Shown here: positions 27,413 through 39,326 of the stretch, piece by piece
How positions within the stretch are numbered: position 1 is the stretch's first letter
Layout: each line of letters begins with the position of its first letter
Source: CADEFX01 sp963840425
Lineage (GTDB): Bacteria > Pseudomonadota > Alphaproteobacteria > Rhizobiales > Hyphomicrobiaceae
Direction of reading: 5' to 3'
Assembly (NCBI GenBank): GCA_963840425.1
Contig: CAWIYZ010000011.1
Coordinates: 1 to 64,000 of the forward strand
Length of the DNA stretch: 64,000 nt
The notes under the pieces: model-generated
Told to the model about the DNA's origin: nothing
Seen by the model: only the letters and a program-made list of their open reading frames with translations
Database searches by the model: none
Program-made: the position numbers and the translations under genes

Positions 27413-28594
27413 CTAGACACGCCGTTTCGGCCAGGCCGCCAGCGCGCCGGCGAACATCGCCGCACCGCCCAGTGCGAACACGGCCGCATGGCTCTCTGTC
27501 GCTCCATAGAGTGCCGGCACCGCGATGCCGCCGATCACCGATCCGCAAGAGTTGGCGAGGATCATGGCCCGCATGACACGCGGCATCGCCTGGAGCGAGC
27601 CCAGCTCGCGTGCCCTCACCGCCATCAGGCTCGACATGCCGGGCTGCGCGCCGAACAGCGCCGATGATGCAATGAGGATGGCGAGCGAGGACCACACCGC
27701 GGGCCCGCCGATGCCCACACCCAGCGCGACGAAGCCGATAACGAGCGCCATTGCCGCGCCGAAGCGCAGCGCCAGCCACGCCGCCATCCAGGGTCCCAGC
27801 ACCGAGAACACCCCGACCAGGCTCCAGTGCAGGCCGCCCACTGAGATCCCCTGCCCCAATCCGCGCGCAATGTAGTCGACCCAGTACAGCGTGTGCGGCA
27901 CGATGCCGAGCGAGAACAGCGCGTGCGCCACCAGCAATCCTGCGAGCCCGCGCCACGCAATCGGTGTCGCATCGCCCACGCTCTTGGGTGCACGCAAGTC
28001 CGGCGCGGCGCCCCAGCCCCACAGCGCGATCCCGACGCCGATGAACGCGGCCACGGCCAATCCCGCCCACGCCGCCGCCAATCCGTACTCCAGCAGCAGC
28101 GGCACCAGTGTGCCCGACGACAACACGCCGAGCCCGACGCCGGCAAACATGAAGCTCGCCGCGACAGGGCGCTTCTTTTCCGGCGCCGTGGCCGTGATCA
28201 AGGCCAGCGACAGCACCATGATGATGCCCGTCGCCACGCCTACGAGCCCGCGCCAGAATCCGAGCCACACAAATCCGCCTGGCACAGCAGAGGCCGCCAG
28301 CGCCAACGCCGCCACGCCGATCGCCACGCCCAGCACACCGCGGGCCGGGGCCACCGCCAGCAATCGCGCAGACAACGCCGCGCCGGCCATGAACCCGAAC
28401 AGGTTCAGCATGCCGACGTGGCCGGCCTCGACCGCCGTCAGCGCGCCCGACTCCACCAGCGCCGGCACCATCGCCGTATAGGAAAATCGCCCGAGCCCCA
28501 TGCCGACGAACATGCCGGCGCCGCCGCCGAGCGCAATGCGCCGCCATCGGGAATGCGCCGCGGCGTCCGTTTCAGCCGCGGCCTCGCCCGTCAC
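27413..28594 (-). CDS. MFS transporter, YbfB/YjiJ type
   Basis: The 393-residue inner-membrane protein has about twelve helices. It begins RIALGGGAGMFVGMGLGRFSYTAMVPALVE, the hallmark N-terminus of the YbfB/YjiJ MFS family. GTG at 28594 overlaps the stop of the upstream secreted-protein gene (GTGA) and has AGGAG upstream, so the two are translationally coupled. Substrate unknown. Confidence 0.85.
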   Translation of the reverse strand: MTGEAAAETDAAAHSRWRRIALGGGAGMFVGMGLGRFSYTAMVPALVESGALTAVEAGHVGMLNLFGFMAGAALSARLLAVAPARGVLGVAIGVAALALAASAVPGGFVWLGFWRGLVGVATGIIMVLSLALITATAPEKKRPVAASFMFAGVGLGVLSSGTLVPLLLEYGLAAAWAGLAVAAFIGVGIALWGWGAAPDLRAPKSVGDATPIAWRGLAGLLVAHALFSLGIVPHTLYWVDYIARGLGQGISVGGLHWSLVGVFSVLGPWMAAWLALRFGAAMALVIGFVALGVGIGGPAVWSSLAILIASSALFGAQPGMSSLMAVRARELGSLQAMPRVMRAMILANSCGSVIGGIAVPALYGATESHAAVFALGGAAMFAGALAAWPKRRV

Positions 28595-29076
28595 TTCGCC
28601 AGCTCCTGCTCCAGGCGCTGCAGCATGTACTGCCACTTGGCTTTCTGGCTGGCGACCAGCGACTGCATATGTGATCTGAGCTGCGTGAGCTGTGCGCAAT
28701 CCGGGTCTTTGGCCGCCGCGCCTTCCGCGCCCATACTCTGAATCTTCTCGAGGAAATCGCTCGATTCCCTGTCATACTCGGCGATCTTGGCGTCCTGCAC
28801 CAGCGGCGTCGCTTCCTTGAGAAACTGGTCGTGGCTCCAGCCGCGCTTGTCCTTGAGCGCGCGCAGCTTCTCCTGAAACGGCGGACGGTTCTGCCCATTG
28901 AGATCGCGCAGCGCGCCGGCGGCATCGCTGACCGCGGCCTCGAACTGCATGCGCGTGCAAGCCGAGCCTTGCGCCATCGCCGGACCCACCGACGCCAGCC
29001 AAAATCCCAGCAGCGCCAGGAACCTTGCGCCACGCTTTGCTGTCCGCCCCACCGCAACAGGCCCGCCAGCCTGCAT
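28591..29076 (-). CDS. Secreted hypothetical protein coupled to MFS gene
   Basis: The 161-residue product has a signal peptide (FLALLGFWLASVGPAMAQ), then a helical domain with two Cys (GSACTRMQFE and PDCAQL) and a Gln/Lys-rich coiled end (LQRLEQELAK). ATG at 29076 is preferred to GTG at 29106 because GAGGG lies directly upstream and a better signal peptide results. The family is not recognised. Coupling with the MFS gene by a 4-base overlap suggests a shared role. Confidence 0.65.
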   Translation of the reverse strand: MQAGGPVAVGRTAKRGARFLALLGFWLASVGPAMAQGSACTRMQFEAAVSDAAGALRDLNGQNRPPFQEKLRALKDKRGWSHDQFLKEATPLVQDAKIAEYDRESSDFLEKIQSMGAEGAAAKDPDCAQLTQLRSHMQSLVASQKAKWQYMLQRLEQELAK

Positions 29077-29230
29077 GCCCTCGCCCCCATCATCCCGGCG
29101 TGTCACGTGTACGCCGCTTATATGTTGCGCCTACATGGACGGGATTAGGGCATCGGGCAAGAGGCGGAAGCGCCGCGCCAATACCAGTGACCCCGCGGTC
29201 CTGCGACCCGGGGATATAAAGAGAAAGGCG

Positions 29231-29291
29231 GAGCCGGGCATCGTTCAGCCGGTCGACCTTAGCGCTCACGGGCTCAACGATGCCCGGGCTC
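29231..29291. repeat. Imperfect inverted repeat, about 20-bp arms
   Basis: The left arm GAGCCGGGCATCGTTCAGCC (29231-29250) pairs with the right arm at 29270-29291 (GGGCTCAACGATGCCCGGGC), with two single-base differences. The loop is about 19 bases. It is not next to a gene end and resembles a dispersed palindromic unit. Confidence 0.7.
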
Positions 29292-29637
29292 AGGCCATCT
29301 CCGAACCCGCTGCGACGCTCCGCTGGTCTGGCGGCCAGCCGCAGGAGGGAAACGGACGACGGCGTCCCGGATCGCAGGCTGAGGCGCGCCGCTGCAGAAC
29401 TGGCGCACCTCGGTGATCCGAGACCACGCCAGTATCGCGCGAGGCCCTCCAAGCGGGGATTACTTTTTTGCCGCCCGTTTTCGCTTGGCCTCATCCCGAT
29501 CAACACGCGCGCAACATTGCCTCATGTTAACGGGCCGTTGCGCTAGGCTTGCGCTAGCGTTGTCCTAATGTTGCACCAGCGTTGTCCTACGTTAACCGCC
29601 GTTGACCGGACTTGACCGCCGCTCGCACGCATTCGCC

Positions 29638-29794
29638 GGGCGTCATCCTCGCCCGAGTGCGCTGCAGGCGCGTCGAAGGGCGGGGATCCAGCATAAGACT
29701 CGTCGAAGACACCGAAGACACATCGAGCCTTCGGCACTTTTGTGTTGGATCCCCGAGACGGCTCGCGCTATTGCGCTCGCCGCTCGAGGATGAC
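29638..29794. repeat. Palindromic intergenic element
   Basis: The ends GCGTCATCCTCG and CGAGGATGACG are inverted. Inside, GGGGATCCAGCA pairs with TGTTGGATCCCC. This nested layout matches intergenic palindromes that are repeated many times in Rhizobiales genomes. It precedes the 29877 gene by about 80 bases. Confidence 0.7.
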
Positions 29795-29876
29795 GATTGT
29801 CTTTTTGCCTCGGTACGTCCTACTCGGAGATGCACCGACTTATCCCCGCCGCCGCGCACGGCCGTATCCTCGGCGC

Positions 29877-30176
29877 ATGCAGAGCGAGGACCGCGAACCG
29901 CCCATCTCGCGCATCGGCTACCGCGTCTATGGCCTGCTCGGCCGCCGCGGCGGCGTCCTGCGTCTCCGTCCGCTCATGCGCGACAGCGGCCTCGACGATC
30001 CCCAAATCAGAGCCGCCATCAACGAGCTGACCGACCGCTATCGCATCACGGTCACCTGGCGCAAATCCGTGAGCACGTCCGATCCCACCCGCCGCCGCGT
30101 CCTCGCCGACGTCGAGCGCATCACGCTCACCCGCCTCGGCCGCAATCTGCTCTGGCGCACCGCGATCGGCGATTGA
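29877..30176 (+). CDS. Small putative winged-helix-like protein
   Basis: The 99-residue basic product (ISRIGYRVYGLLGRRGGVLR, DDPQIRAAINELTDRYRITV, ITLTRLGRNLLWRTAIGD) has the helix-helix-helix-strand rhythm of a winged-helix domain, but no family is named. The start at 29877 is the first ATG before the compositionally normal part; no strong ribosome site is seen. The last ~60 bases reappear about 490 bp downstream as a degenerate copy. Confidence 0.5.
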   Translation: MQSEDREPPISRIGYRVYGLLGRRGGVLRLRPLMRDSGLDDPQIRAAINELTDRYRITVTWRKSVSTSDPTRRRVLADVERITLTRLGRNLLWRTAIGD

Positions 30177-30270
30177 GCGCCGCGTCACCGCGCAATCGGG
30201 TCGTGGGTCCATTGGCATTCATGCGATCTGCGGGATAGCTATCGCGCGCGACACGTGCCATACGTGTCGC

Positions 30271-30564
30271 ATGACAGACAAAGAACCAGCAGGCTGGATC
30301 GTCCAAGTCACTGTTCCCGCAGAGCCCGAGGTAGGGGCGCCCGATGCTCCATGGCGCTCTCCCACCATGCGGGAGCGCGGCGCGCCATCGTTCAAATATT
30401 ACAACGTGGCCATTGCGGCTCCCGACAAGGCCATCGAGGCAACCACGAAGTACTTGGCCATGGGCGCCGAGGCTGTGGCTGGAGCGATGTCCGTTGCCAG
30501 AAAGCTTTCCGCGGGAGAGCTCACCGCGCTGAGCCTCACGGCCGGAGAAGTGAAGCCCGCCTGA
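30271..30564 (+). CDS. Small hypothetical protein
   Basis: A 97-residue product beginning MTDKEPAGWIVQVTVPAEPE, with a two-strand start and an amphipathic helical end (APDKAIEATTKYLAMGAEAV, LSAGELTALSLTAGEVKPA). The composition is protein-like and codon use matches neighbours, but there is no known domain, signal or membrane helix. It ends about 40 bases before the duplicated gene remnant at 30603. Confidence 0.5.
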   Translation: MTDKEPAGWIVQVTVPAEPEVGAPDAPWRSPTMRERGAPSFKYYNVAIAAPDKAIEATTKYLAMGAEAVAGAMSVARKLSAGELTALSLTAGEVKPA

Positions 30565-30602
30565 GCGCACGCAAGTAGCGCCTCCGCGACCCGAGCTCGC
30601 TG

Positions 30603-30668
30603 GCCAAGCGCATCATCCCGACGCGCCTCGGTCGCGCTCTACTCTGGCGCACCGCGATCGGCGATTGA
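30603..30668 (+). repeat. Degenerate duplicate of the 3' end of the 29877 gene
   Basis: Read in frame it gives AKRIIPTRLGRALLWRTAIG then Asp and TGA, against VERITLTRLGRNLLWRTAIG then Asp and TGA at 30111-30176. The last 30 bases before the stop are nearly identical. No start codon or upstream part is present, so it is a gene remnant from a partial duplication. Confidence 0.75.
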
Positions 30669-30750
30669 GCGGCCGAGGGCGCACAAGCAAAGCCTGCCGC
30701 CGCGCTGTGTTGGCCCACATCCCGCGCTGTCGGAGGCAGGGCCCGCTCAC

Positions 30751-30898
30751 TGTCATCCCGGCCAAGCGCGGGCCGAGGCCTATCCTTGTGGCGCTGAACC
30801 TGTTCCCGCGCGCGAGCCGGGACCCAGGGTGACGTGCGGCAGCCATCCGTCTTGGTGCCCCTGGGTCCCGGGTCTCGCTTCGCTCGCCCGGGATGACA
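30751..30898. repeat. Palindromic intergenic element
   Basis: The outer ends TGTCATCCCGG and CCGGGATGACA are inverted, and the inner GGGACCCAGGG pairs with CCCTGGGTCCC. It has the same nested design as the element at 29638 and is typical of repeated Rhizobiales intergenic palindromes. Confidence 0.7.
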
Positions 30899-30954
30899 TC
30901 CATGTGCGTGGCGCCGCCTCTCCCGCTTGCACGCGCGTTTGATACGATGGCCGG

Positions 30955-31020
30955 GGACGCGAGAGTTGAGGCTTACGGGCCCGCAAGATTACGAATACGC
31001 TTCAGCCAGAAACAGAAAGC
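30955..31020 (-). repeat. 66-bp dispersed repeat, copy 1
   Basis: This stretch is the reverse complement of 40228-40293 with about six mismatches in 66 positions. It contains the shared core CGTATTCGTAATCTTGCGG on the minus strand. Copy 1 lies directly before the GFA gene and copy 2 directly after the IclR gene. Confidence 0.85.
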
Positions 31021-31047
31021 CTCTCCGAAAACCCAGGGAGCCGCCCC

Positions 31048-31458
31048 ATGCCGACCCGCCGCGCCGCCTGCAACTGCGGACAGCTCAGCCTCACCGCCGA
31101 GGGCGACCCGGTGCGCATCTCCATGTGCCACTGCGTCGAATGCCAGCGGCGCACCGGCGCGGTGCTGAGCAACCAGGCGCGCTATCCGCGCGAGCGCGTC
31201 ACGATGAGCGGCGAGGCCAGCACCTACACGCGCAAGGCCGAGAGCGGCAACGCGCTCACCTTCCGCTTCTGCCCGAAGTGCGGCTCGACCGTGTACTGGG
31301 AGGGCGAAGGCTTCCCCGGCTTCGTCGCCGTCGCCATCGGCACCTTCGCCGACCCGACCTTCCCCGGCCCGACGCTCTCGATCTGGGAGGCGACGCGCCA
31401 CGGCTGGGTGGAGATGGGATGCGACGGCGACATCGGCCACGCGAAGGCTGGGGGCTAG
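31048..31458 (+). CDS. GFA (glutathione-dependent formaldehyde-activating-like) family protein
   Basis: The 136-residue zinc protein has the full set of GFA cysteines: CNCGQL near the N-terminus, CHCVECQRRTG at about 30-40 and CPKCGS at about 80. The remaining fold segments (FVAVAIGTFADPTFPGPTLS) complete the domain. Family members bind zinc and some bind glutathione, but the physiological reaction of most is unknown. It is a single gene with no evident operon partner. Confidence 0.9.
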   Translation: MPTRRAACNCGQLSLTAEGDPVRISMCHCVECQRRTGAVLSNQARYPRERVTMSGEASTYTRKAESGNALTFRFCPKCGSTVYWEGEGFPGFVAVAIGTFADPTFPGPTLSIWEATRHGWVEMGCDGDIGHAKAGG

Positions 31459-31583
31459 CTCACGCCGCTATTCTTGCTCGCGCCCTCACCTGGATGCGCA
31501 GCATGATCGCCTGTCAGAGTCCAATAGATCGGAGGCCGGAGGCTGGGCGACAGAGTGAGTGCCTGGCGCTGGCCGAAGGTGCT

Positions 31584-31829
31584 TCAGGCCGTGTTGTCGA
31601 GCGTCATTGGGTTTCCGCCGTTGTTGAGCCAATCAGGGACGTTCGGCAGCTCGATCCCGCCGGCAGCGGCGATGCGGTGGAGTACGCGCAGAGCCTCGTC
31701 CGCGCGCGCCTCGCCAACATCGCATTCCGAGTCCCACGCGGACTTATTGCTCGCCTCATACTCGGCGAGCGCGGCGACAGCCTTGCTCCACTCCTCGATA
31801 AGTTGTTCGCGTAAGCGGTTGGCGATCAC
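31584..31829 (-). CDS. Small hypothetical protein
   Basis: An 81-residue helical product (NRLREQLIEEWSKAVAALAE, ARADEALRVLHRIAAAGGIE, LPNVPDWLNNGGNPMTLD). GTG at 31829 has a perfect AGGAGG eight bases upstream, which decides this start against the longer frame. No known domain. The strong ribosome site and balanced composition support a real gene. Confidence 0.6.
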   Translation of the reverse strand: MIANRLREQLIEEWSKAVAALAEYEASNKSAWDSECDVGEARADEALRVLHRIAAAGGIELPNVPDWLNNGGNPMTLDNTA

Positions 31830-32016
31830 GGGGATTCCTCCTGGCGGTTTGGCGGCGCATGATCGCCGCCGGATCAGGGACACTCCCGAGCGCGCTTTCC
31901 TGAAGACGGCCTCGCACGCAGTCTGATAGGCGTGACCCGTATCTGTCGCCAGGAATTCTGAGACCACTCTGTGCCATCGTTCCGATGGCAGCGCATCTAG
32001 CGCCGCGCGCAGCGGC

Positions 32017-32064
32017 GGTCAAGGATGGCGCGGACCGCCACCCCGAAGGGGCTCGTCCTTGACC
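32017..32064. repeat. Inverted repeat, 9-bp arms (GGTCAAGGA/TCCTTGACC)
   Basis: Perfect arms at 32017-32025 and 32056-32064 enclose a GC-rich loop containing CCCCGAAGGGG, which can itself fold. It resembles a repeated Rhizobiales intergenic palindrome and lies 50 bases beyond the end of the HNH gene. Confidence 0.7.
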
Positions 32065-32112
32065 GTCGCGAGCACGGCGCAACAATGAGGCTGCAGGGAC
32101 AAAGGCGGTCAC

Positions 32113-33104
32113 CTAGGACAGGTAGACTTCCTTTCGATGGTAGTCGAGATATGCCCTCTGCTCCGGGTGGAAGCTGTCAGTTCGCCAGTCAGCAGGGGCC
32201 TCCATCATACCGGTTGCCTCGAAGACGAGCTGGTCGAAGCCAAGGCGTCGCAAGTCTTCACGATCAACTCTGGGAGAAATGCAAACTCTTCCCTCATCCT
32301 CGAAGCTGATGAACCCCCGGTCGAAGAGATGGTCCGCATCTGGCGTAAGAAGGAGCCCATTCATGCCATCGAGCCGCTCCTTGGCCGTCTCGCATGCGCG
32401 CCACGGCTTAATGTGACTGGCCTTCAGCAAAGCGGGGGTGGTGATACCCGTGAGCCGGCAGGCCCGTTCGATCTTCTCAAGATTGGCTCGGAAGACGCCT
32501 TGCCCGCGCCGGGCCGCGATCACGCTCTTTCGTTCCGTATCATCGAGCGCGCGGCCGTCGGCGATCTGCCTCTCTATTCTGTCCTCGACAACTTCGACAA
32601 CGCTCTCGTAGTTAAGACTGTTTGACCCTCCTTTTGCCAGGAGCAGCTGGTCGAACACCGCGTTCGACACGATGGCGTCAAACAGCGGTTCAGAAATTTC
32701 AGCTAGGTACGCTCCCTGATTGCCGCGCCCCGTAGCCGCGTTGAAGGGGGAATGATGGGGCGGCAAGAGCGGCCCGAGCCGCTCCAGCAAGTCCCTTGGA
32801 CGAATGGGAGGATCGAGCCGCGTCCAGAATACCGAGAGGAGCCATCCATCCACGCTCCAGTTCGCCCCCGTGCTCCCAAATTCCTCGGCTTGGGAGCAGC
32901 AAACGCAAACTCGATGACCCGGCCAACATAGCTAATCTGGGTATCCGCAAAAGACAGCACCAGATCGCCCGGTGAGGCCCGTCGCATGTTGTTGTAGAAT
33001 TCGTTTCGGACGCCATTCTTGCTAGTTTTCGGCGACCAAAGATATTGACCCTCGATCTCCTGCTCCCAGGTCTGCTTGTGATTGACCCACCAGTATCGGG
33101 GCAT
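32113..33104 (-). pseudogene. EVE-like/HNH endonuclease, frameshifted
   Basis: The N-terminus (MPRYWWVNHKQTWEQEIEGQ, YNNMRRASPGDLVLSFADTQ, ISYVGRVIEFAFAAPKP) looks like a PUA/EVE-type modified-base reader. After one missing base near 32884-32889 the other frame continues EEFGSTGANWSVDGWLLSVF and leads to an HNH nuclease domain with SHIKPWR, NGLLLTPDADHLFDRGFISF and PRVDREDLRRLGF. The joined protein would be about 330 residues. Fusions of a reader domain to HNH are known in type IV-like restriction of modified phage DNA. As given, the gene is split. It stands alone next to palindromic repeats. Confidence 0.75.
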
Positions 33105-33323
33105 TACGGACTATCGCGCCGAAAAATTGTCACTAACTCTTGAAATACGCTGCAAACTCACGAACTGCTTCTTGCTCCCCATTGTGGCCTTGCCTTGCCA
33201 CTTGCCGCAGTACCGTGCCGCGGCCATGGCGCCGCGCGCCTCCCGCTTGCTGGGAGAAGTTAGCGTAGCGGCCACAGAAACGCCACGCCATCAATCCTCC
33301 TCATCCCTTCCATCGGCAATCGC

Positions 33324-36550
<3,227 letters not shown>

Positions 36551-36648
36551 CTGGACAGGCCTGCCGCGGTTCTGCCCCACACAGCGGACGTCGTCACCTA
36601 AGCATCAACAGAGAGATGTGACCCGGTGCGGACATTAGTCAAGCGATG

Positions 36649-38199
36649 TCACTTCTTGAAGTGTGTCTTCTCCGTGATGTGGGGGACGAGGTTGAGCGAG
36701 CCTTGCATCTCACTGCCGAACTCCAGGTTCTCGCTCCATGCCCAGACCTGTAACGATTCAGAGAACGGGATGCTGCAGTAGGCTGCGGCAGCTTTCTCCT
36801 GTGCGGTCTGCCACAGGGCCTTCTGCTTGGCCAGATCAGGCTCCGACCGCGCCGCCTCGATTTCTTTGTCGGCCACATCGCAGTGAGCAAAGTTTGTCAC
36901 CGCTGTCGGCGCGCCTATGCTTGCGGCAGAATGAAGAAACTGACTGAGATAGGTATCGGCCACCGGGAAGCGAAAGGCTTGATACATGACGATCGGCGAA
37001 AGGTCCTTGCGGATCTGCTGATGCCATGTCGGATGATCGACTGGCTGCATCTCGAGCATGATGCCGGCCTGCCGCAGTTGGCCCTGCACACCCTCCATGA
37101 TCTTCGCCAGCGTCGGATGCGTCGAGATGATCACCTTGATGGTCAGGCCGTTCGGATAGCCGGCCTCCGTCAAGAGCTGCTTGGCCTTCTGCACGCTATG
37201 CTCGGTGAGCGTGAGCTTCGCGGTTCCCAGGTTGCCGATCGGAATGACGGAAATCGCTTCGCGCGACACTTCGCTGCCGAGCAGCTGCACCATGGTCTTG
37301 CGGTCGAGCGCATGGGCGATGGCTTGGCGCACGCGAATGTCGTCAAGCGGCTTGGCTTTGATATTCAGGTATAGCGCATTGAGCTCGGCCGGCTCGATGG
37401 CTGCAACCTTGATGCCCTTGAGGCCCCGCGTGCGCTGCACCCACTCATCGACCTGACGGCCGAACACCATATCGAGCTCACCGCTGCGCAGGGCGAGATC
37501 GCGCGTCGCGTCGGAAGGAATGTAGCGGTAGGTGATCTCGTCGATCTGCGGCGCGCCGCGGAAGTAAGCCTTGTTCGCGGCGAGCTTGACGAACTGTTGC
37601 GTCTGATATTCCACGAACACGAAGGGACCGGTGCCGATCGGCTTGGTGACGAACGCTTCGCCCAGCTGCTCGGCGGCCTTCTTACAGACCATGATGCCGC
37701 CGTGGTAGTTCGAGAGCAGACCGAGCAGGCTCGGTATTGGCGCCTTCAGCACGATCTTGAGTGTGTAGGTATCGGCGGCAGTGGCCGATGCGATAGGGGC
37801 CATGTCAGCCGCAAACGCCGAGCGGGATTTGTCGGCCGCGCGCTGCAGCGAATAGACCGCGTCTTCAGCGGTGAAATCGCCGTAGTCGCCATGGCACTTG
37901 ACGCCCCGGCGGATGTTGAACGTCCATTCGGTGTTGCTCGCGTTCGAGCTCCAGCTCTCCGCGAGGTCAGGCTCGATGAACTCAGGGTTGATCTGGCCGG
38001 GTTTGATGCGTACGAGCGCGTTGAACACCCAGTTGAGGAGCCCTTTGTCGGCGCCCTGGCTCGTCAGGTGCGGATCGAGCTTGCCGGCATCCGCCGTTGC
38101 TGCGCCCACAACCAACGTGCGCTTTTGTGCCAGTACTGCACTGCTGGTCAACGCAAAAGGCAGGGCGAGCAGCAGTGCAGTGCCGATATTCTTCCTCAT
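36649..38199 (-). CDS. ABC transporter substrate-binding protein, family 5 (peptide/nickel type)
   Basis: The 516-residue periplasmic protein has signal peptide MRKNIGTALLLALPFALTSS and the SBP_bac_5 fold: DLAESWSSNASNTEWTFNIR, KPIGTGPFVFVEYQTQQFVK and VRQAIAHALDRKTMVQLL. This class binds oligopeptides, dipeptides, opines or nickel chelates. No permease or ATPase is adjacent. It follows the class IV aminotransferase gene by 28 bases on the same strand. The pair suggests uptake and transamination of an amino acid or short peptide, under the divergent IclR regulator. Confidence 0.9.
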   Translation of the reverse strand: MRKNIGTALLLALPFALTSSAVLAQKRTLVVGAATADAGKLDPHLTSQGADKGLLNWVFNALVRIKPGQINPEFIEPDLAESWSSNASNTEWTFNIRRGVKCHGDYGDFTAEDAVYSLQRAADKSRSAFAADMAPIASATAADTYTLKIVLKAPIPSLLGLLSNYHGGIMVCKKAAEQLGEAFVTKPIGTGPFVFVEYQTQQFVKLAANKAYFRGAPQIDEITYRYIPSDATRDLALRSGELDMVFGRQVDEWVQRTRGLKGIKVAAIEPAELNALYLNIKAKPLDDIRVRQAIAHALDRKTMVQLLGSEVSREAISVIPIGNLGTAKLTLTEHSVQKAKQLLTEAGYPNGLTIKVIISTHPTLAKIMEGVQGQLRQAGIMLEMQPVDHPTWHQQIRKDLSPIVMYQAFRFPVADTYLSQFLHSAASIGAPTAVTNFAHCDVADKEIEAARSEPDLAKQKALWQTAQEKAAAAYCSIPFSESLQVWAWSENLEFGSEMQGSLNLVPHITEKTHFKK

Positions 38200-38227
38200 G
38201 GTACTCCCTCCACATCCGCAATCTTGC

Positions 38228-39157
38228 CTACCGCGAGTTTAGGCACGGCGTGCCATAGCGCTTCGATGTGACGAGCGCTTCATAGGCCGTGCGCAGGACA
38301 CCGAATGCAGGCCCCGGTCGGCCGTCGCCAATACGGCGGCCATCGATCTCTGTCACCGGCAGCAGTCCGCCGGCGGTGCCGCAGATGATCACCTCGTCGG
38401 CGGTATAGGTGTCGTACAGTTGAAGCTCCGCCAGCTCGGGCGTGAACCCCAAGCCGGGTGCAACATCGAGGATGCTTTCGCGCGTAATTCCCTCCAGCAC
38501 GTCGTGACGTGGCGTCAGCAAGCGTTTGCCGCGAACAACGACGATGTTGCATCCGGTTGCTTCGCAAACGCGCCCCTGCACATCGAGCAGCAAAGCCTCG
38601 TCGGCACCGGATGCTTTTGCCTCGAGTTTGGCGAGCACCAGGTTCAAGTAGTTGAGGCTCTTGATCTGGGGGTCGAGCACCTGACCGGATGGCCGCCGCA
38701 CGGCCACCGTCTTGAGGCGCAAACCCTGTGCAATGCGCTCCTTGGAGGCCCTGTTGATGTAGGGCTGCACCAGGATGATGAGGTTGGCGACGCAGCCTGT
38801 CGGGTCCATCAACGGCTTGCCGTTGCTGCCGCGCGTGACGATCCACTTGATGTAGGCATCTGAGAGTTTGTTGCGACGCACCGTTTCGATGATCAGCGTC
38901 CGCATGGTTGCGCGATCGACGGGTGGAGTGAGTGCGATCGCCGCCATCGAGCGAAAGCCGCGCTCGAGATGTGCGTCGAGCTTGAAGATGCGGCCGTTGC
39001 GGGCGCAGGCCGTCTCGAAAATCCCGTCGCCGTAGAGCACCGCATGATCGAGCACGGAAATGCGCGCCTGCGACTGCGGCACGAACTCGCCGCCGACATA
39101 CACAATGGGCTCATTTGGATGTGACGGCTCGGGATGCGACAAGATCGGTCTCTGCAC
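38228..39157 (-). CDS. Class IV PLP aminotransferase (D-amino acid/branched-chain type)
   Basis: The 309-residue product has the class IV fold. Motifs include EPIVYVGGEFVPQSQARISV, LDHAVLYGDGIFETACARNG and the PLP-Lys segment IKSLNYLNLVLAKLEAKASG. EALLLDVQGRVCEATGCNIV and the phosphate-cup end ICGTAGGLLPVTEIDGR follow. Members transaminate D-amino acids, branched-chain amino acids or aminodeoxychorismate, and the exact substrate is not readable. The GTG at 39157 is only three bases from the operator and has no ribosome site, so the true start may be downstream (for example GTG at 39103). It is the first gene of an operon with the peptide-binding protein. Confidence 0.88.
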   Translation of the reverse strand: MQRPILSHPEPSHPNEPIVYVGGEFVPQSQARISVLDHAVLYGDGIFETACARNGRIFKLDAHLERGFRSMAAIALTPPVDRATMRTLIIETVRRNKLSDAYIKWIVTRGSNGKPLMDPTGCVANLIILVQPYINRASKERIAQGLRLKTVAVRRPSGQVLDPQIKSLNYLNLVLAKLEAKASGADEALLLDVQGRVCEATGCNIVVVRGKRLLTPRHDVLEGITRESILDVAPGLGFTPELAELQLYDTYTADEVIICGTAGGLLPVTEIDGRRIGDGRPGPAFGVLRTAYEALVTSKRYGTPCLNSR

Positions 39158-39160
39158 TAA

Positions 39161-39200
39161 AGTTCCATTTATGTGGATTCGATTCCATTAAAATGGAACT
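39161..39200. promoter_or_regulatory. IclR-type operator in divergent promoter
   Basis: AGTTCCATTT (39161-39170) and AAATGGAACT (39191-39200) are a perfect 10-bp inverted repeat. Nested inside, at 39174-39187, is TGGATTCGATTCCA, a palindrome with one mismatched pair. The repeated TGGA/TCCA half-sites match the TGGAA-TTCCA style reported for IclR-family operators. It lies directly upstream of the aminotransferase operon and 127 bases before the iclR-family gene. Confidence 0.75.
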
Positions 39201-39326
39201 CTGTCAACTCGGGCAGGCGATACCCCCAAATGGCCAAATATTAGGCAAGGGTTGCACTACGGGCGTTGTAAACGCCCGCAAACCACCTTATGGCTGGTCC
39301 GGTTGTATCCATCTGACGGAAGGAAA

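Larger units (their letters stand above)
29077..29876. other. Repeat-rich gene-free interval
   Basis: No convincing gene in about 800 bases. It holds an inverted repeat (29231-29291), a longer palindromic element (29638-29794) and near-duplicate short stretches GCGTTGTCCTA around 29556 and 29579. Frames here are short and Arg/Ala-rich. Confidence 0.6.
30565..31047. other. Repeat-rich interval with gene remnant
   Basis: No intact gene. It contains a remnant of the 29877 gene's 3' end, a palindromic element (30751-30898) and one copy of a 66-bp dispersed repeat (30955-31020) just upstream of the GFA gene. Confidence 0.6.

Noticed and set aside
29500..29600. Short direct repeats (GCGTTGTCCTA) suggestive of a CRISPR start
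   Set aside because: Only two imperfect copies with no regular spacers and no cas genes in the window.
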